Positions 1-8,911 are shown, counted from the stretch's first letter. The stretch is 64,000 nucleotides of DNA from an uncultured Rhodopila sp. (GCA_903932145.1 CAIZFE010000086.1:124001-188000); one strand, 5' to 3'. Made by a program: numbers and translations. The notes: generated by a model from the sequence alone, not told the origin.

Positions 1-1227
1 CTATCGATACCGCGTCGCGGCCTGCTCGCCGGAGGCCTGGCCGCGGCGGCTCTGCCCCGTTCCGCATGGTCGCAGTCAAAACCCATTCGGATCGGCGTGC
101 TGACCGACATGGTCGGAGTCTATGCCGCCAATACCGGCCAGGGGTCAGTAACCGGCGCAAAACTCGCCATCGAGGATTTTGCCAGGATGCACCCGGCCGT
201 GAAAGTCGAGCTGGTGTCCGCCGATCTTCAGTTGAAGCCCGATGTCGCGGTCGGCATCGCCGGGGACTGGTTTGACAACCAGGGCGTCGATCTGATCACC
301 GATGTGCCGTTGTCCTCGGCGGCGTTTGCCATTGGCGACATGGCGAAGGCGAAAGACAAAGCGGCGATCTTTACCGGCGGCGCCTCCGCCGCGATTACTG
401 GCGAGCACTGTGGGCCGAACCATCTGCACTGGGTGTATGACACCTGGTCGATGCCGCACGGCGTGGTCGATGCGACCGTCAAAGAAGGCGGCGACACCTG
501 GTATTTTATTACCGCCGACTATGCCTTCGGACACGCTCTGGAAAAAGACGCCGCCAGCTTTGTTGCCGGGGCCGGCGGCAAGGTGCTGGGCGAGGCGCTG
601 GCTCCGTTCCCCGGCACAACCGATTTTTCCTCGTATCTGGTGCAGGCCAAGGCCAGTGGCGCCAAGGTGATCGGCTTCGCCAACGGTGGCGGCGACACCG
701 TCAACTGCATCAAACAGGCGGCCGAGTTCGGCATTCAGAAGGGTGGCCAGAAAATCGCCGGCCTGTTGTTCCTGATCCATGACGTGCACGGGGTCGGGCT
801 GAATGCGGCTCAGGGCGTGCTGCTGACGGAGCCGTTCTACTGGAACATGAACGCCGGGACGCGGGATTTCGCCAAACGGTTCGGCGCGCTGATGCCGGGG
901 AACGTACCGGGATCGGTGCACGCCGGCCAGTATTCGGCGGTCATGCATTACCTGAAAGCCTGCGTGGCGCTCGGTCCGGACAAGGCCAAGGCCAGCGGGC
1001 GGGCGGCCATCGAGCAGATGAAGGCGACCCCGACCGACGATCCGCTGTTCGGCAAGGGGGCGGTGCGCAAGGACGGCCGCGTCATTCACGATTTGCATTT
1101 GTTTGAGGTGAAGTCGCCCGAACAGTCGAAAGAGCCGTGGGACTACTACACCCATAAGCGGACGGTCCCGGCTGCCGAGGCGTTCCGGCCGATCGACCAG
1201 GGAGGATGTGCGTTCGCCAAATGGTAG
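1..1227 (+). CDS. ABC transporter substrate-binding protein, branched-chain amino-acid type (5' end outside window)
   Basis: Periplasmic binding protein of the Peripla_BP_6 (LivJ/LivK-like) family, which captures small substrates for an ABC importer. The frame is open from base 1, so the start codon lies upstream. The first visible residues (IPRRGLLAGG followed by an Ala-rich stretch and SAWSQ) look like a twin-arginine or Sec signal peptide. The mature part begins near KPIRIGVLTDMVGVY, the usual first beta strand of the family. It continues with HWVYDTWSMPHG and WYFITADYAFGHALEKD, typical of the subfamily that often serves urea-, amide- or aromatic-acid-type transporters. About 408 codons are visible. 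No permease gene follows; pyrC is next. The substrate cannot be told from sequence. Confidence 0.9.
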   Translation, partial: LSIPRRGLLAGGLAAAALPRSAWSQSKPIRIGVLTDMVGVYAANTGQGSVTGAKLAIEDFARMHPAVKVELVSADLQLKPDVAVGIAGDWFDNQGVDLITDVPLSSAAFAIGDMAKAKDKAAIFTGGASAAITGEHCGPNHLHWVYDTWSMPHGVVDATVKEGGDTWYFITADYAFGHALEKDAASFVAGAGGKVLGEALAPFPGTTDFSSYLVQAKASGAKVIGFANGGGDTVNCIKQAAEFGIQKGGQKIAGLLFLIHDVHGVGLNAAQGVLLTEPFYWNMNAGTRDFAKRFGALMPGNVPGSVHAGQYSAVMHYLKACVALGPDKAKASGRAAIEQMKATPTDDPLFGKGAVRKDGRVIHDLHLFEVKSPEQSKEPWDYYTHKRTVPAAEAFRPIDQGGCAFAKW

Positions 1228-1290
1228 GGCATTTCCGTTGCCGGGGTGTTTGTGCGAAAGGAGCACAGACCCCTGCGAGACGAGACCGCC

Positions 1291-2334
1291 ATGACCAACA
1301 CCGACCGCGTCGTTATCCGCCAGCCCGACGACTGGCATGTGCATCTGCGCGACGGCGCGATGATGCAGGCGGTGCTGCCGTGGACGGCGGCTCAGTTCGG
1401 CCGAGCGATTGTGATGCCGAATTTGGTGCCGCCGGTGACGACGGTGACGTTGGCTGAGGCGTATCGTGATCGCATCCTGGCGGCGCTGCCGGAGGGTTCG
1501 GCGTTCCAGCCGTTGATGACGTGCTACCTGACCGACTCCACTGACCCGGACGAGATCGAGCGCGGTTTCGCTGACCGCGTGTGGGTCGCCGCCAAGCTGT
1601 ATCCGGCCGGGGCGACCACGAACTCCCATGGCGGCGTCACCGATCTGCGCCGCGTCGCCGCGGTTCTGGAGCGGATGGAACGGATCGGCATGCCGTTGCT
1701 GATCCACGGCGAGGTCACTGACCCCAACGTCGATATCTTTGACCGGGAGGCGGTATTCCTCGACACCGTGCTGACCCCGCTGCTGGCGGCGCATCCGGGC
1801 CTGAAGGCGGTGCTGGAACACGTGACCACCACCGAGGCGGTCGATTTCGTGCGCGCGCACGGTCCCTGGCTGGCCGCGACGATTACCCCGCATCATCTGA
1901 TGATCAATCGCACGTCTTTGTTCCAGGGCGGTCTGCGACCGCATCTGTATTGCCTGCCGGTGGCCAAGCGCGAGAAGCACCGTCTGGCGTTGCGCCAGGC
2001 CGCGACCAGCGGCGAGGGTTGTTTCTTCCTCGGCACCGACACCGCGCCGCACACCGCGAGCACCAAGGAAACCGCCTGCGGCTGCGCCGGCTGCTTCGTC
2101 GGCCCGACCGCGCTGCAATGCTACACGCAAGTGTTCGACGAGGAAGGCGCGTTGGACCGACTGGAGGCGTTTGCCTCGCTGAACGGCCCGGCATTCTATG
2201 GACTGCCGGTCAACGCCGGGAGCGTGACGTTGGTGCGCAAGGCCGCACTGACGGTGGACGCGGTGCCGGTGAACGGCGACCGGGTCGTGGTGTTCCGGGG
2301 TGGCGAGGAGATGCCCTGGTCGATTGAGGCATAA
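1291..2334 (+). CDS. pyrC: Dihydroorotase, class II (PyrC)
   Basis: Zinc amidohydrolase that interconverts N-carbamoyl-L-aspartate and L-dihydroorotate in pyrimidine synthesis. At 347 residues it has the length of the E. coli-type enzyme and aligns with it end to end. Metal ligands are visible: His16 and His18 in WHVHLRDG, the probable carboxylated Lys102 in [13 protein letters not shown], His139 in LLIHGEVT, His177 in LEHVTT and Asp250 in GTDTAPH. The CGCAGCF segment of the family is also present. ATG 1291 is chosen because the homologous N-terminus ([10 protein letters not shown]) begins a few residues later; the upstream in-frame GTG 1246 would add 15 unrelated residues. The gene is solitary, 63 bases after the binding-protein gene. 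Confidence 0.96.
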   Translation: MTNTDRVVIRQPDDWHVHLRDGAMMQAVLPWTAAQFGRAIVMPNLVPPVTTVTLAEAYRDRILAALPEGSAFQPLMTCYLTDSTDPDEIERGFADRVWVAAKLYPAGATTNSHGGVTDLRRVAAVLERMERIGMPLLIHGEVTDPNVDIFDREAVFLDTVLTPLLAAHPGLKAVLEHVTTTEAVDFVRAHGPWLAATITPHHLMINRTSLFQGGLRPHLYCLPVAKREKHRLALRQAATSGEGCFFLGTDTAPHTASTKETACGCAGCFVGPTALQCYTQVFDEEGALDRLEAFASLNGPAFYGLPVNAGSVTLVRKAALTVDAVPVNGDRVVVFRGGEEMPWSIEA

Positions 2335-2400
2335 CGCCCACAGCCGTTGCCATTGACGCGCGCCGGCCGCCCCGCAGCGTCATGGTGCGCGACGGCGCAC

Positions 2401-2457
2401 CATCCACGTCTTTGTTTATACTCATAAAAGACGTGGATGCCGACTTTCGTCGGCATC
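2401..2457. repeat. Two overlapping inverted repeats downstream of pyrC
   Basis: A 13-bp perfect inverted repeat (CATCCACGTCTTT at 2401-2413 with AAAGACGTGGATG at 2427-2439) overlaps a second one (GATGCCGAC at 2436-2444 with GTCGGCATC at 2449-2457, 4-base loop). The two hairpins share GATG and are therefore mutually exclusive. The CCACG-CTT tip resembles the tips of the palindromes at 34568 and 59083, so this may be a diverged member of that dispersed family. It could also act as a pyrC terminator. Confidence 0.75.
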
Positions 2458-2591
2458 ACGGGGTGAGGCTGGCGGAGAGTCAATGTCAAACGGTCGTTGG
2501 TCTTAAAGAGGTCCGCTTTGCCAAAATGGGAACCGCCTGGACCTGGACGAAACCAGACGACAGCCCCTCTTCTCGCTGATAGACTGGGACC

Positions 2592-3200
2592 TTGAACGTC
2601 GCTCTTCGCACGAAGCGGATGACCCGCGAGCAGTTCTTCGATTGGGCCCAAGCCCGGGACGAACGCTATGAGTTCGATGGGTTCCAGCCGGTCGCGATGA
2701 CCGGGGCCAATCTTCGGCACACTATCATAGCGCAGAATATTTACACCGCGTTGCGGAACCGCCTGAAAGGCAACGGTTGCCAGCCGATGGGACCTGACGT
2801 CGGGGTTGCCACGATTGGCGATATCGTGCGCTACCCGGACGGCCTCGTGACCTGCTCCCCGATCACCGGCGATGAATACCTGACGCCCAAAGTCGTTGTG
2901 GCGTTTGAGGTTATCAGCCCGACCTCCGGCCGCATGGACAGGATCGTCAAGATTCGCGAATACGCGGCGGTGCCGTCCATGCTCCGCTATGTCATCGTGG
3001 AAACGGCGAGCGTCGGACTCACGGTCATGGATCGGCTGTCTGGCGATGCGAAATGGACGGTCACGACCCTCGTGGCGGATGAAGTCCTGGCGATGCCGGA
3101 AATCGGTGTCGATATTCCTGTCGCGGAACTCTACGAGGGCCTGGATGTGTCGGGATCGGACACGACGGCGCCGGAGATGCCGGGACCGGCTGGCCAGTAG
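2592..3200 (+). CDS. Uma2 family (DUF820) putative endonuclease
   Basis: Member of the Uma2/DUF820 family, which has a PD-(D/E)XK nuclease-like fold; the cellular role is not established. The family pattern is visible: YEFDGFQPVAMTG near the N-terminus, RYPDGLVTC with the acidic residue, VVVAFEVISP with the conserved Glu, and LRYVIVE. The 202-residue length is normal. The TTG start at 2592 is preferred because the N-terminus (MNVALRTKRMT) then matches the paralogue at 4024 (MSMALRKPMT); ATG 2619 is the alternative. It is one of three Uma2 genes within 5 kb, each monocistronic. Confidence 0.88.
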   Translation: MNVALRTKRMTREQFFDWAQARDERYEFDGFQPVAMTGANLRHTIIAQNIYTALRNRLKGNGCQPMGPDVGVATIGDIVRYPDGLVTCSPITGDEYLTPKVVVAFEVISPTSGRMDRIVKIREYAAVPSMLRYVIVETASVGLTVMDRLSGDAKWTVTTLVADEVLAMPEIGVDIPVAELYEGLDVSGSDTTAPEMPGPAGQ

Positions 3201-3246
3201 TCACCACGGCGCGAGGCGTTGGGCGAACGAAATACTTGAGCCCGCT

Positions 3247-3266
3247 GTGATCCGGTCCCGGATCAC
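3247..3266. terminator. Hairpin between convergent genes
   Basis: GTGATCCGG (3247-3255) and CCGGATCAC (3258-3266) form a perfect 9-bp stem with a 2-base gap. It lies between the end of the Uma2 gene on the plus strand and the end of the minus-strand gene at 3284. There is no clear T tract, so use as a bidirectional terminator is inferred from position. Confidence 0.5.
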
Positions 3267-3283
3267 GTCCTGAGGCCGGCATA

Positions 3284-3871
3284 CTATCCAGTCAGCGCAA
3301 CGGTATGACTACAGGCCGCCGCCGCGCTTGCCTGGTTCTTTCTCAAATTCTCGGTGATGCGCCGAGCCGCCTCGCGTTGCTGGTACCCCTTTGACCAGTT
3401 TTGCCCGCCAGTCCTGGCGACGGCCGGAGGCGCTGGCGTGGCGGCCGCGACCGGTTGGGCGGGCGTCTCGACCGGCGCTGGAGCCGGCTCCGATTGCGGG
3501 GCAGGGGTCTCGGCTGGCTGCACTGCGGCACCGGCCATCCGGAGCTTCCGAAGTTGTTCCAGCTTGTGCCGGGCTTTGTGGGACTGGCGGCTGAGGCTGA
3601 CCGCGCTGCCACGCAGGCGAAGCTGCCGGGTCAGCGGTAGGTCGGGTTCGGCCGCCTGACGGAGGGCGTCCAGCGCGTGGAAGCCGAAGCTGACGATGTC
3701 GGCGGCGAGGTACAGTTCGTCCTCGGTTTCCGGCTGGTGGACGGCCACCATGTGGCTGGCCGCCCGATGCGCGGCGACCAGGTCGCCACCGGCGCCGGTC
3801 AGGAACAGGCGGACAAGGTTGCCCACGATCGTTTCAAAGATCGCGGCCGGGATGCTGGTGGCGAGGGCCAT
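3284..3871 (-). CDS. Hypothetical protein with Pro/Ala-rich linker
   Basis: Not recognised as a named family. With the ATG at 3871 it has 195 residues; an upstream in-frame ATG at 3925 would add 18 and has a somewhat better GGCGGA upstream. The first ~105 residues look helical (IFETIVGNLVRLFLTGAGGD, then a segment rich in His, Ala and Leu). A Pro/Ala/Glu-rich linker of about 40 residues follows, then a basic C-terminus containing NWSKGYQQREAARRI. There is no signal peptide or membrane segment. Codon use fits its neighbours, supporting a real gene. Confidence 0.6.
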   Translation of the reverse strand: MALATSIPAAIFETIVGNLVRLFLTGAGGDLVAAHRAASHMVAVHQPETEDELYLAADIVSFGFHALDALRQAAEPDLPLTRQLRLRGSAVSLSRQSHKARHKLEQLRKLRMAGAAVQPAETPAPQSEPAPAPVETPAQPVAAATPAPPAVARTGGQNWSKGYQQREAARRITENLRKNQASAAAACSHTVALTG

Positions 3872-4023
3872 GGGGCGGGTCCGGGTTATGTTCGTTGTTT
3901 GTTCGAGCGGACAATAGGTGAACATTCCGCCGATTTCAAGAAATATTTCTTCATGAATGAGATCAAGGCCGGGAGGCTCCGACGCTCTGGAAGATGCAGC
4001 GCCGCTGTGCTACATTGATTACC

Positions 4024-4593
4024 ATGAGCATGGCCCTTCGTAAGCCAATGACCTTGGCCGAATTCCTCGCGTGGGAGGAATGGCAAGAGGTGCGCTACGA
4101 GTTCGACGGGTTCGACCCGGTCGCCATGACCGGCGGAACCATCGCCCATGACCAGATCACCTTCGACCTCCGAACAGCCCTGGCCAAAAGGCTCGCGGGA
4201 AAGTCCTGCCGGCCGCTCGGCCCCAACGTCAAAGTCATCGTGGACGGCCGCGCCCGCTATCCCGACGCGCTGGTCGTGTGCCGCCCGGTTTCTCCCAGTG
4301 CCACGGTCGCTGAAGATCCCGTCGTTGTGTTCGAAGTCCTCAGCGAGGGCACCAGTCAGACCGATTTCATCGACAAGAACCGGGAATACCGCGCGACCCC
4401 ATCCATCCAGCGCTACGTCATCCTGCAACAGGCCGACAAAGCGGCGATCGTGTTTGTGCGCACGCAGGATGGCTGGCTGTCAGAGATCGTCTCCGGCGAC
4501 GACGCCAGCCTGGACCTACCCGAGATCGGCATCGCCGTTCCATTGCACGAGATCTACGCGAACGTCGAACAGCCCGAGGCTCCGCAAGGGTAA
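4024..4593 (+). CDS. Uma2 family (DUF820) putative endonuclease
   Basis: Second Uma2 paralogue, 189 residues. It shows MTLAEFLAWEEWQEVRYEFD at the N-terminus, DPVAMTGGTIAHD, RYPDALVVCRP, VVVFEVLSEGT with the conserved Glu, and QRYVILQQ. ATG 4024 places MSMALRKPMT at the start, matching the family; upstream in-frame residues do not. It shares the VRYEFDGFDPVAMTG core with the gene at 2592 but differs enough elsewhere to be an older duplicate. Function is unknown beyond the nuclease-like fold. Confidence 0.9.
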   Translation: MSMALRKPMTLAEFLAWEEWQEVRYEFDGFDPVAMTGGTIAHDQITFDLRTALAKRLAGKSCRPLGPNVKVIVDGRARYPDALVVCRPVSPSATVAEDPVVVFEVLSEGTSQTDFIDKNREYRATPSIQRYVILQQADKAAIVFVRTQDGWLSEIVSGDDASLDLPEIGIAVPLHEIYANVEQPEAPQG

Positions 4594-4615
4594 CCAGACG
4601 GCTCCCCGGAGCCGT

Positions 4616-5872
4616 TCAAAACGTCAACGTGCACCGAAGTTGCGCAACTGTTGCGTCGTGCAGCCGAGGATCGGTATTCGGATGCACCACATACTGCACA
4701 TCCGGCTGTAGCGCCAACCAGGGCATGATCTGGGCCTGATAGCTCAGTTCGATGGCGGTTTCCGCGTCACTGACCGGGCGTGCGGCCTGTTGTTGCGAGC
4801 GTATATACGATGACCCATTCCGCGCCATCGCGGCGGCGATGCCGAATTGATCGTCCGGCCGGTTCGGCAGCAAGGCGGACATCGTCAGACCCGCGCCGAC
4901 ATAAGTGCCAAACCGGTCCACAACCGAATCGGCCACGCCGAACTGGACGAAACCCGTCAGACGCCGCGCGGGGTCATTGGCCGACTGAAACAGCAACCAG
5001 TCGAGCAGCCCGTAGGCGCCACCTTCACCGCGATGTTGTGCCGGCGGGCCGGCGATTTCGTTGAAGGTGGCAGTGTAATACCACCCGCCGACGGCGATCT
5101 TATCGTCATAGGTCAACGGCGTATCGCCACGGCCGATCTGGAACGGGTGACCGGGTGAATCTGGCGATGCCGGTGGACCATTGAACCAGGCCGCCTCCGC
5201 CACCACCAACACCCCATCATGGGGGTTGAAAGCATTGGGCGATCCATTCTGCGGATCAAGCGGCGCACCGTCCAAAATCGCCAACTGCACCACGGTCTGT
5301 TCGCTCGGTTTGTATGCCACGCGCAAAGCGAGCGAAGTGTCCGGGAAAACCGAGGCATCGCCGAAGCCGCTTTGACTCAACTCAGGCCCGATGCCGAAGG
5401 AACTGTTGAGGAACCAGGCAGAGGAAACCAAATGGTAGAACTCGGTATTCAGATCGTAGCGGCCGGCCAGAACAGAAACGCGATTGTCAGCGAAGTTGTA
5501 CTGCACCCACGCCTCGTACAGCCTGACGGCCGAGGGAGCGGTGATGTTGCTGATTCCCTGTGCATCGCCGACCAGAGCGTCGGGCTGTCCACCTCCGATC
5601 CGAATCCCATCCAGGAACGCCGAAAGTCCTGGCATGTTGGCCAGCTTATCAAAATCAAACCTGACTTGAGCATGCAGGAGATCGGTGTAGGTCGAGCCGC
5701 GCCTCGCACCGCCCGATACGTTCGAAGCGACATCGCCTTGATACGTCAGGGCCGGAGTGACCCCGGCTTTTGCCAGGTCACCGGCGATGTCGGGCCAATC
5801 GTCAGCACGGGCGGAAGATGCTCCGCACATCGCGAGAATAACCAGCGACGCGGTGACGTTTGCCCGGATCAT
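4616..5872 (-). CDS. Carbohydrate-selective porin, OprB family
   Basis: Outer-membrane beta-barrel of the OprB family, which admits sugars and other small solutes. The 418-residue protein has a Sec signal peptide (MIRANVTASLVILAMCGASSARA with the likely cut before DDWPDIAG). Family segments include VTPALTYQGDVASNVSGG near the start of the mature protein, RLYEAWVQYNF, SVLAGRYDLNTEFY and QPDVQYVVHPN close to the end. It ends in Phe (RCTLTF), the usual C-terminal signature for BAM-dependent insertion. It is monocistronic and ends close to the 3' end of the Uma2 gene. The exact substrate is unknown. Confidence 0.88.
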   Translation of the reverse strand: MIRANVTASLVILAMCGASSARADDWPDIAGDLAKAGVTPALTYQGDVASNVSGGARRGSTYTDLLHAQVRFDFDKLANMPGLSAFLDGIRIGGGQPDALVGDAQGISNITAPSAVRLYEAWVQYNFADNRVSVLAGRYDLNTEFYHLVSSAWFLNSSFGIGPELSQSGFGDASVFPDTSLALRVAYKPSEQTVVQLAILDGAPLDPQNGSPNAFNPHDGVLVVAEAAWFNGPPASPDSPGHPFQIGRGDTPLTYDDKIAVGGWYYTATFNEIAGPPAQHRGEGGAYGLLDWLLFQSANDPARRLTGFVQFGVADSVVDRFGTYVGAGLTMSALLPNRPDDQFGIAAAMARNGSSYIRSQQQAARPVSDAETAIELSYQAQIMPWLALQPDVQYVVHPNTDPRLHDATVAQLRCTLTF

Positions 5873-5886
5873 AAGGCTGCGACGCC

Positions 5887-6870
5887 CTAACCGCTGACCT
5901 TGTCCTCGATTCGGTCCCAGATCGCTTTTTCGATATGCACGCCGTCAAACCGGGCGATCTCTTGCAATCCGGTGGGCGACGTCACGTTGATCTCGGTAAG
6001 GTAATCTCCGATCACGTCGATCCCGACAAAGATCATGCCCTGCTCGCGCAAAATCGGCCCGATCGCCGCGCAAATCTCCAGATCGCGATCGGTCAGCGGA
6101 GACCGCTCCGGCCGGCCGCCGACATGCATGTTGGACCGAGCCTCGCCTGCCGCCGGAACGCGGTTGATCGCGCCCATCGGCTCGCCATCGACCAGGATGA
6201 TGCGCTTGTCACCCTGGCGCACCGCTGACTCGTAACGCTGGATCATCAGCGGCTCGCGCGAGCGGGCGAAGTGCATTTCCAGTAATGAGGCCAGGTTTTC
6301 GTCGTCCGGCTTGATGCGGAACACGCCCGCGCCGCCGTTGCCGTACAGCGGCTTCACGATGATGTCCTTGTATTCGTCCCGAAACGCTCGGATCGCCTGC
6401 GTGTCCCAGGTAATCAGCGTCGGCGGCATCAGGTCGGGAAAGTGCGTGACCAGGATCTTCTCCGGCGCATTCCGCACCGAAGCCGGATCGTTGACGATCA
6501 GCGTGCCGGGCTGGATGTGCTCCAGCATGTGAGTCGCGGTGATGTAGGCCATGTCGAACGGCGGGTCCTGGCGCATCAGCACCACGTCCATGCCGCCGAG
6601 ATCGCGGGTCTCCATCGGCCCGAACTCGTAATGGGCGCCGTGCCGCCGAGCGACTTTGACGGAATGGCCGCGGGCGAACAGGCGTTCCTCGCGCTTGCCG
6701 CCGGCGGGCTTCGAGACGCCCTCTTTCAGCGCCATGTGCCGCACTTCGTAGTGCCACAGCGCATGCCCGCGCGCCTGCGCTTCGAGCATCAGGGCGAACG
6801 TCGAGTCACCATCGATGTTGATACTGTCGATCGGGTCCATCTGAACCGCGACCTGTAGCGTGCGAGCCAT
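5887..6870 (-). CDS. gshB: Glutathione synthetase (GshB)
   Basis: ATP-grasp enzyme joining gamma-glutamylcysteine and glycine to make glutathione. The ATG at 6870 gives 327 residues, close to the usual length, starting [19 protein letters not shown], which is the normal N-terminus. Diagnostic segments are [46 protein letters not shown] (ATP-grasp glycine loop), [12 protein letters not shown] and the C-terminal [12 protein letters not shown] metal/ATP region. The open frame extends further upstream but the extra residues are low-complexity Arg/Pro and not homologous. It is 14 bases from the start of the porin gene, on the same strand. Confidence 0.96.
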   Translation of the reverse strand: MARTLQVAVQMDPIDSINIDGDSTFALMLEAQARGHALWHYEVRHMALKEGVSKPAGGKREERLFARGHSVKVARRHGAHYEFGPMETRDLGGMDVVLMRQDPPFDMAYITATHMLEHIQPGTLIVNDPASVRNAPEKILVTHFPDLMPPTLITWDTQAIRAFRDEYKDIIVKPLYGNGGAGVFRIKPDDENLASLLEMHFARSREPLMIQRYESAVRQGDKRIILVDGEPMGAINRVPAAGEARSNMHVGGRPERSPLTDRDLEICAAIGPILREQGMIFVGIDVIGDYLTEINVTSPTGLQEIARFDGVHIEKAIWDRIEDKVSG

Positions 6871-7112
6871 GTGCTTATCCCTATCCGGTTGGAGCGTGCA
6901 TAAGGGGTTCGCTGGCTTGGGGGAAGAGAGCCGGTCAGGCCGGAGGCTTTTCCATCGCGGCGGCGCGGGACGCGGTTGACCTCGGACTGATAGCCTTTGC
7001 CGTCGTCGGCCCGGGATTGGAACCCGTCCAGCAGCCTGTGGCGAGGTGTCCTGTCGCGTTTGATTGCGCCGCCACCCGGCTCGCATTAGGTTTTCGCCAG
7101 GAGGGCTAGTCG

Positions 7113-7700
7113 ATGACCCTGGCGGCGCGCCGTATCGACCCGGACGTTTGGACCAGGGAGCAGTTCCTGGCCTGGGCCGAAGCGCATGCCGGCGACCGCG
7201 GTTACGAGTTCGATGGGGTCCGGCCGGTGGCAATGGCGCCAGCGACGCTCGGGCACAACGAAATCGCCCGGAACATTCGCGAGACACTGCGCGACCGGTT
7301 GCCCTCGGGAATGGGGTGTAAAACCTACGGTCCGCAGCAACCGATCGAGACAGTCGGCGGCGCCCTGCGGGAGCCGGACGCTTTCATCGCCTGCTCGGCG
7401 CCGCGGCGGACGTCTGTTACCATCGCCGCGCCTGTCATCGTGTTTGAGGTGTTGTCGCCCGGGCGGGAAAACCGGCACCGTGACGAGACTGAGAGGGTCG
7501 ATGAGTACGAGTCGGTGCCGACCATCCTGCGCTATGTGATTGTCGAGTCCGAGAGCCGCGGCGTCCGCGTGTTCTGGCGTGAACCGGGGGAGCGCGCTTG
7601 GCGCGGGGAACCTTTGGACGCCGGCGGGCCGCTGCGTTTGCCAGAGTTCGGAGTGGATTTGGGGTTCGACGAGATCTACGAGGGCGTCGCGTTCGACTGA
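7113..7700 (+). CDS. Uma2 family (DUF820) putative endonuclease
   Basis: Third Uma2 paralogue, 195 residues. Conserved positions include [40 protein letters not shown] with the conserved Glu, and [15 protein letters not shown] 7113 is supported by AGGAGG about 9 bases upstream. It differs most from the other two copies after residue 100. It is monocistronic and followed by the promoter and TA remnants at 7.75-9.1 kb. Confidence 0.9.
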   Translation: MTLAARRIDPDVWTREQFLAWAEAHAGDRGYEFDGVRPVAMAPATLGHNEIARNIRETLRDRLPSGMGCKTYGPQQPIETVGGALREPDAFIACSAPRRTSVTIAAPVIVFEVLSPGRENRHRDETERVDEYESVPTILRYVIVESESRGVRVFWREPGERAWRGEPLDAGGPLRLPEFGVDLGFDEIYEGVAFD

Positions 7701-7752
7701 CAGGGCGTTGGCGTTAACGTCGTAGCACACGGGATCAGTTCTGGTCCGACCA

Positions 7753-7789
7753 TTGATCTGTAAATACTGTAGCGGTATAATCACAGTAT
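7753..7789 (+). promoter_or_regulatory. Sigma70-type promoter with operator-like inverted repeat
   Basis: TTGATC (7753-7758), a 17-base spacer and a perfect TATAAT (7776-7781) form a near-consensus promoter. ATACTGT (7764-7770) and ACAGTAT (7783-7789) are a 7-bp inverted repeat flanking the -10 box, well placed for repressor binding. It points toward the DUF5397-vapD pair, as expected for an autoregulated TA operon. The predicted transcript start near 7788 is about 250 bases before DUF5397. Confidence 0.65.
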
Positions 7790-8027
7790 GGCCCTGGGGG
7801 CGCTTTGGTCGGTCTATGGCGGCCAAATGTTTGAGTCCATCTATATCAAGGCGACGGACTCATCGGAGCGGATCGATGGCCCCTGGATGGTGCCACACCA
7901 ATTCGTTCTTATCTATGTTCCCGTTCGCGGCACGATCTTGGATCGGCGTGACGATCGCGGCCCAGGCGGCCCCGATCTTTGCCTGGGAACAGCGGGCCTG
8001 GTAGCCGAAGCCTCCCAACCGTGTTAA
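7788..8027 (+). CDS. Unrecognised small ORF downstream of promoter
   Basis: A 79-codon frame starting at ATG 7788, essentially at the predicted transcription start, so it would be leaderless. The product (MALGALWSVYGGQMFES...) matches no family I know. Codon bias is only moderately protein-like, and other frames are also open. It may instead be untranslated leader or a decayed gene. It is listed because it fills the gap between the promoter and DUF5397. Confidence 0.25.
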   Translation: MALGALWSVYGGQMFESIYIKATDSSERIDGPWMVPHQFVLIYVPVRGTILDRRDDRGPGGPDLCLGTAGLVAEASQPC

Positions 8028-8036
8028 GGTCTGGTT

Positions 8037-8255
8037 ATGGATCAGGCCTACTCAGACTCGCCCAGGATGCCCGTGCCGGCCAATCTGGTCGGGACTTGGC
8101 GCCGCTTTGGTGCGGTCGGGCCTGTGTACGAAATCATCCGTGCGGGTGACGAACTACCCGGCGGCGACTGCCTGATGCGTATCCGTGTCGTCGAGTCCGG
8201 AGAGGAAATTGACTACCGCCTCACGGAAATCCTGGACGACCCGCGGGAGCGCTGA
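8037..8255 (+). CDS. DUF5397 family protein (VapD partner, putative antitoxin)
   Basis: A 72-residue protein with the DUF5397 pattern: NLVGTWRRFGAVGPVYEII, GDCLMRIRVVESGEEIDYRL and a final acidic EILDDPRER. DUF5397 genes are commonly found directly before vapD, and here the stop TGA (8253-8255) overlaps the vapD start ATG (8255-8257) by one base. A role as antitoxin or regulator of VapD is inferred from that coupling. The gene itself looks intact even though its partner is broken. Confidence 0.8.
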   Translation: MDQAYSDSPRMPVPANLVGTWRRFGAVGPVYEIIRAGDELPGGDCLMRIRVVESGEEIDYRLTEILDDPRER

Positions 8256-8539
8256 TGTTCGCCATCGCGTTCGACCTCGTGGTCGCCGAGGCAGCACAGA
8301 ATCATCCCAAGGGTGTGTGCAGGCGTATGCCGATATCGGCGCTACGCTAGCGAATTTCGGCTTCGACCGGGTGCAGGGCAGTCTCTACACGACCCCGTCC
8401 GAGGATTTGGCTAACCTGTTCAGCGCGATCTCGGCATTGAAGGCGCTGCCTTGTCTGCCGCCCTCCCTGGGTGCGGGATATCCGAGCCTTCCGGGCGGAA
8501 CAGTGGTCGGATTTCACGCAAATGGTTAAGGCGCCGTAA
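8255..8539 (+). pseudogene. vapD: vapD (virulence-associated protein D) with two compensating frameshifts
   Basis: VapD is a Cas2-related toxin ribonuclease. The first 21 codons read MFAIAFDLVVAEAAQNHPKGV, the normal VapD start. One base is then missing near 8316 (GTG TG CAG where GTG NNN CAG is expected), and the frame stops at TAG. Read in the next frame, the protein continues QAYADIGATLANFGFDRVQG and SLYTTPSEDLANLFSAISAL. A net +1 (about four extra bases, CTGG) near 8466-8470 restores the first frame, which then reads VRDIRAFRAEQWSDFTQMVK and ends at TAA 8537-8539. All conserved VapD blocks are therefore present but split over two frames. The highly conserved Trp after ALP is Cys. Either a recent pseudogene or sequence error. 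Confidence 0.85.
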
Positions 8540-8589
8540 GGGCCTGTCCCGGTCTATTGGTCGAAAGACCGCATCTGAACCGTGCCGGT

Positions 8590-8909
8590 TTACTCAAGGA
8601 CCGCATAGGTGCCGGCGGACAAGCCCGCGGCAACCTCGACGATCCGCTCGCTCAGCGCCAAGACATCGCTGCGCCGGTTGACCGGCAGCACGAGGATGCA
8701 AATGGTGCGGCCGGTCAGGTTCTGTTGCGCGAACATGTTTCGGTCAGCCGTGATCAACAGGTCGACCCCCCCCCTCCATTTCCGCGAGCAAACGGCCATT
8801 CTGGATCTTTTTTCCAGCCAACATCGCTATCGATGACGGACTTGACCAGATGGTCGCGAAATGCCGCTTTCAATTGGACCGGAATGTTATCGTCCAACAG
8901 GATACGCAA
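8590..8909 (-). pseudogene. DUF5615 PIN-like toxin with two homopolymer frameshifts
   Basis: DUF5615 proteins are PIN-like presumed RNases paired with DUF433 antitoxins. From TTG 8909 the frame reads RILLDDNIPVQLKAAFRD and VIDSDVGWKK. A run of six A (five expected) then shifts it. The next frame reads IQNGRLLAEMEGG until a run of nine G (eight expected; C9 on the plus strand, 8766-8774) shifts it again. The last frame reads VDLLITADRNMFAQQNLTGR and ICILVLPVN, and ends at 8590. The order and spacing match an intact DUF5615 protein. Both lesions lie in homopolymers, so phase variation or sequencing error is as likely as decay. The start lies 2 bases after the DUF433 stop. Confidence 0.82.
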
Positions 8910-8911
8910 CG

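Noticed and set aside
145-2130. A 661-codon open frame on the minus strand
   Set aside because: It lies opposite the binding protein and pyrC, has no family resemblance and is Arg/His-rich, as expected of an antisense shadow in GC-rich DNA.
3343-3659. Overlapping plus-strand ORFs in the 3.3-3.7 kb region
   Set aside because: They sit opposite the Pro/Ala-rich linker of the minus-strand gene and show low-complexity Arg/Gly-rich translation.
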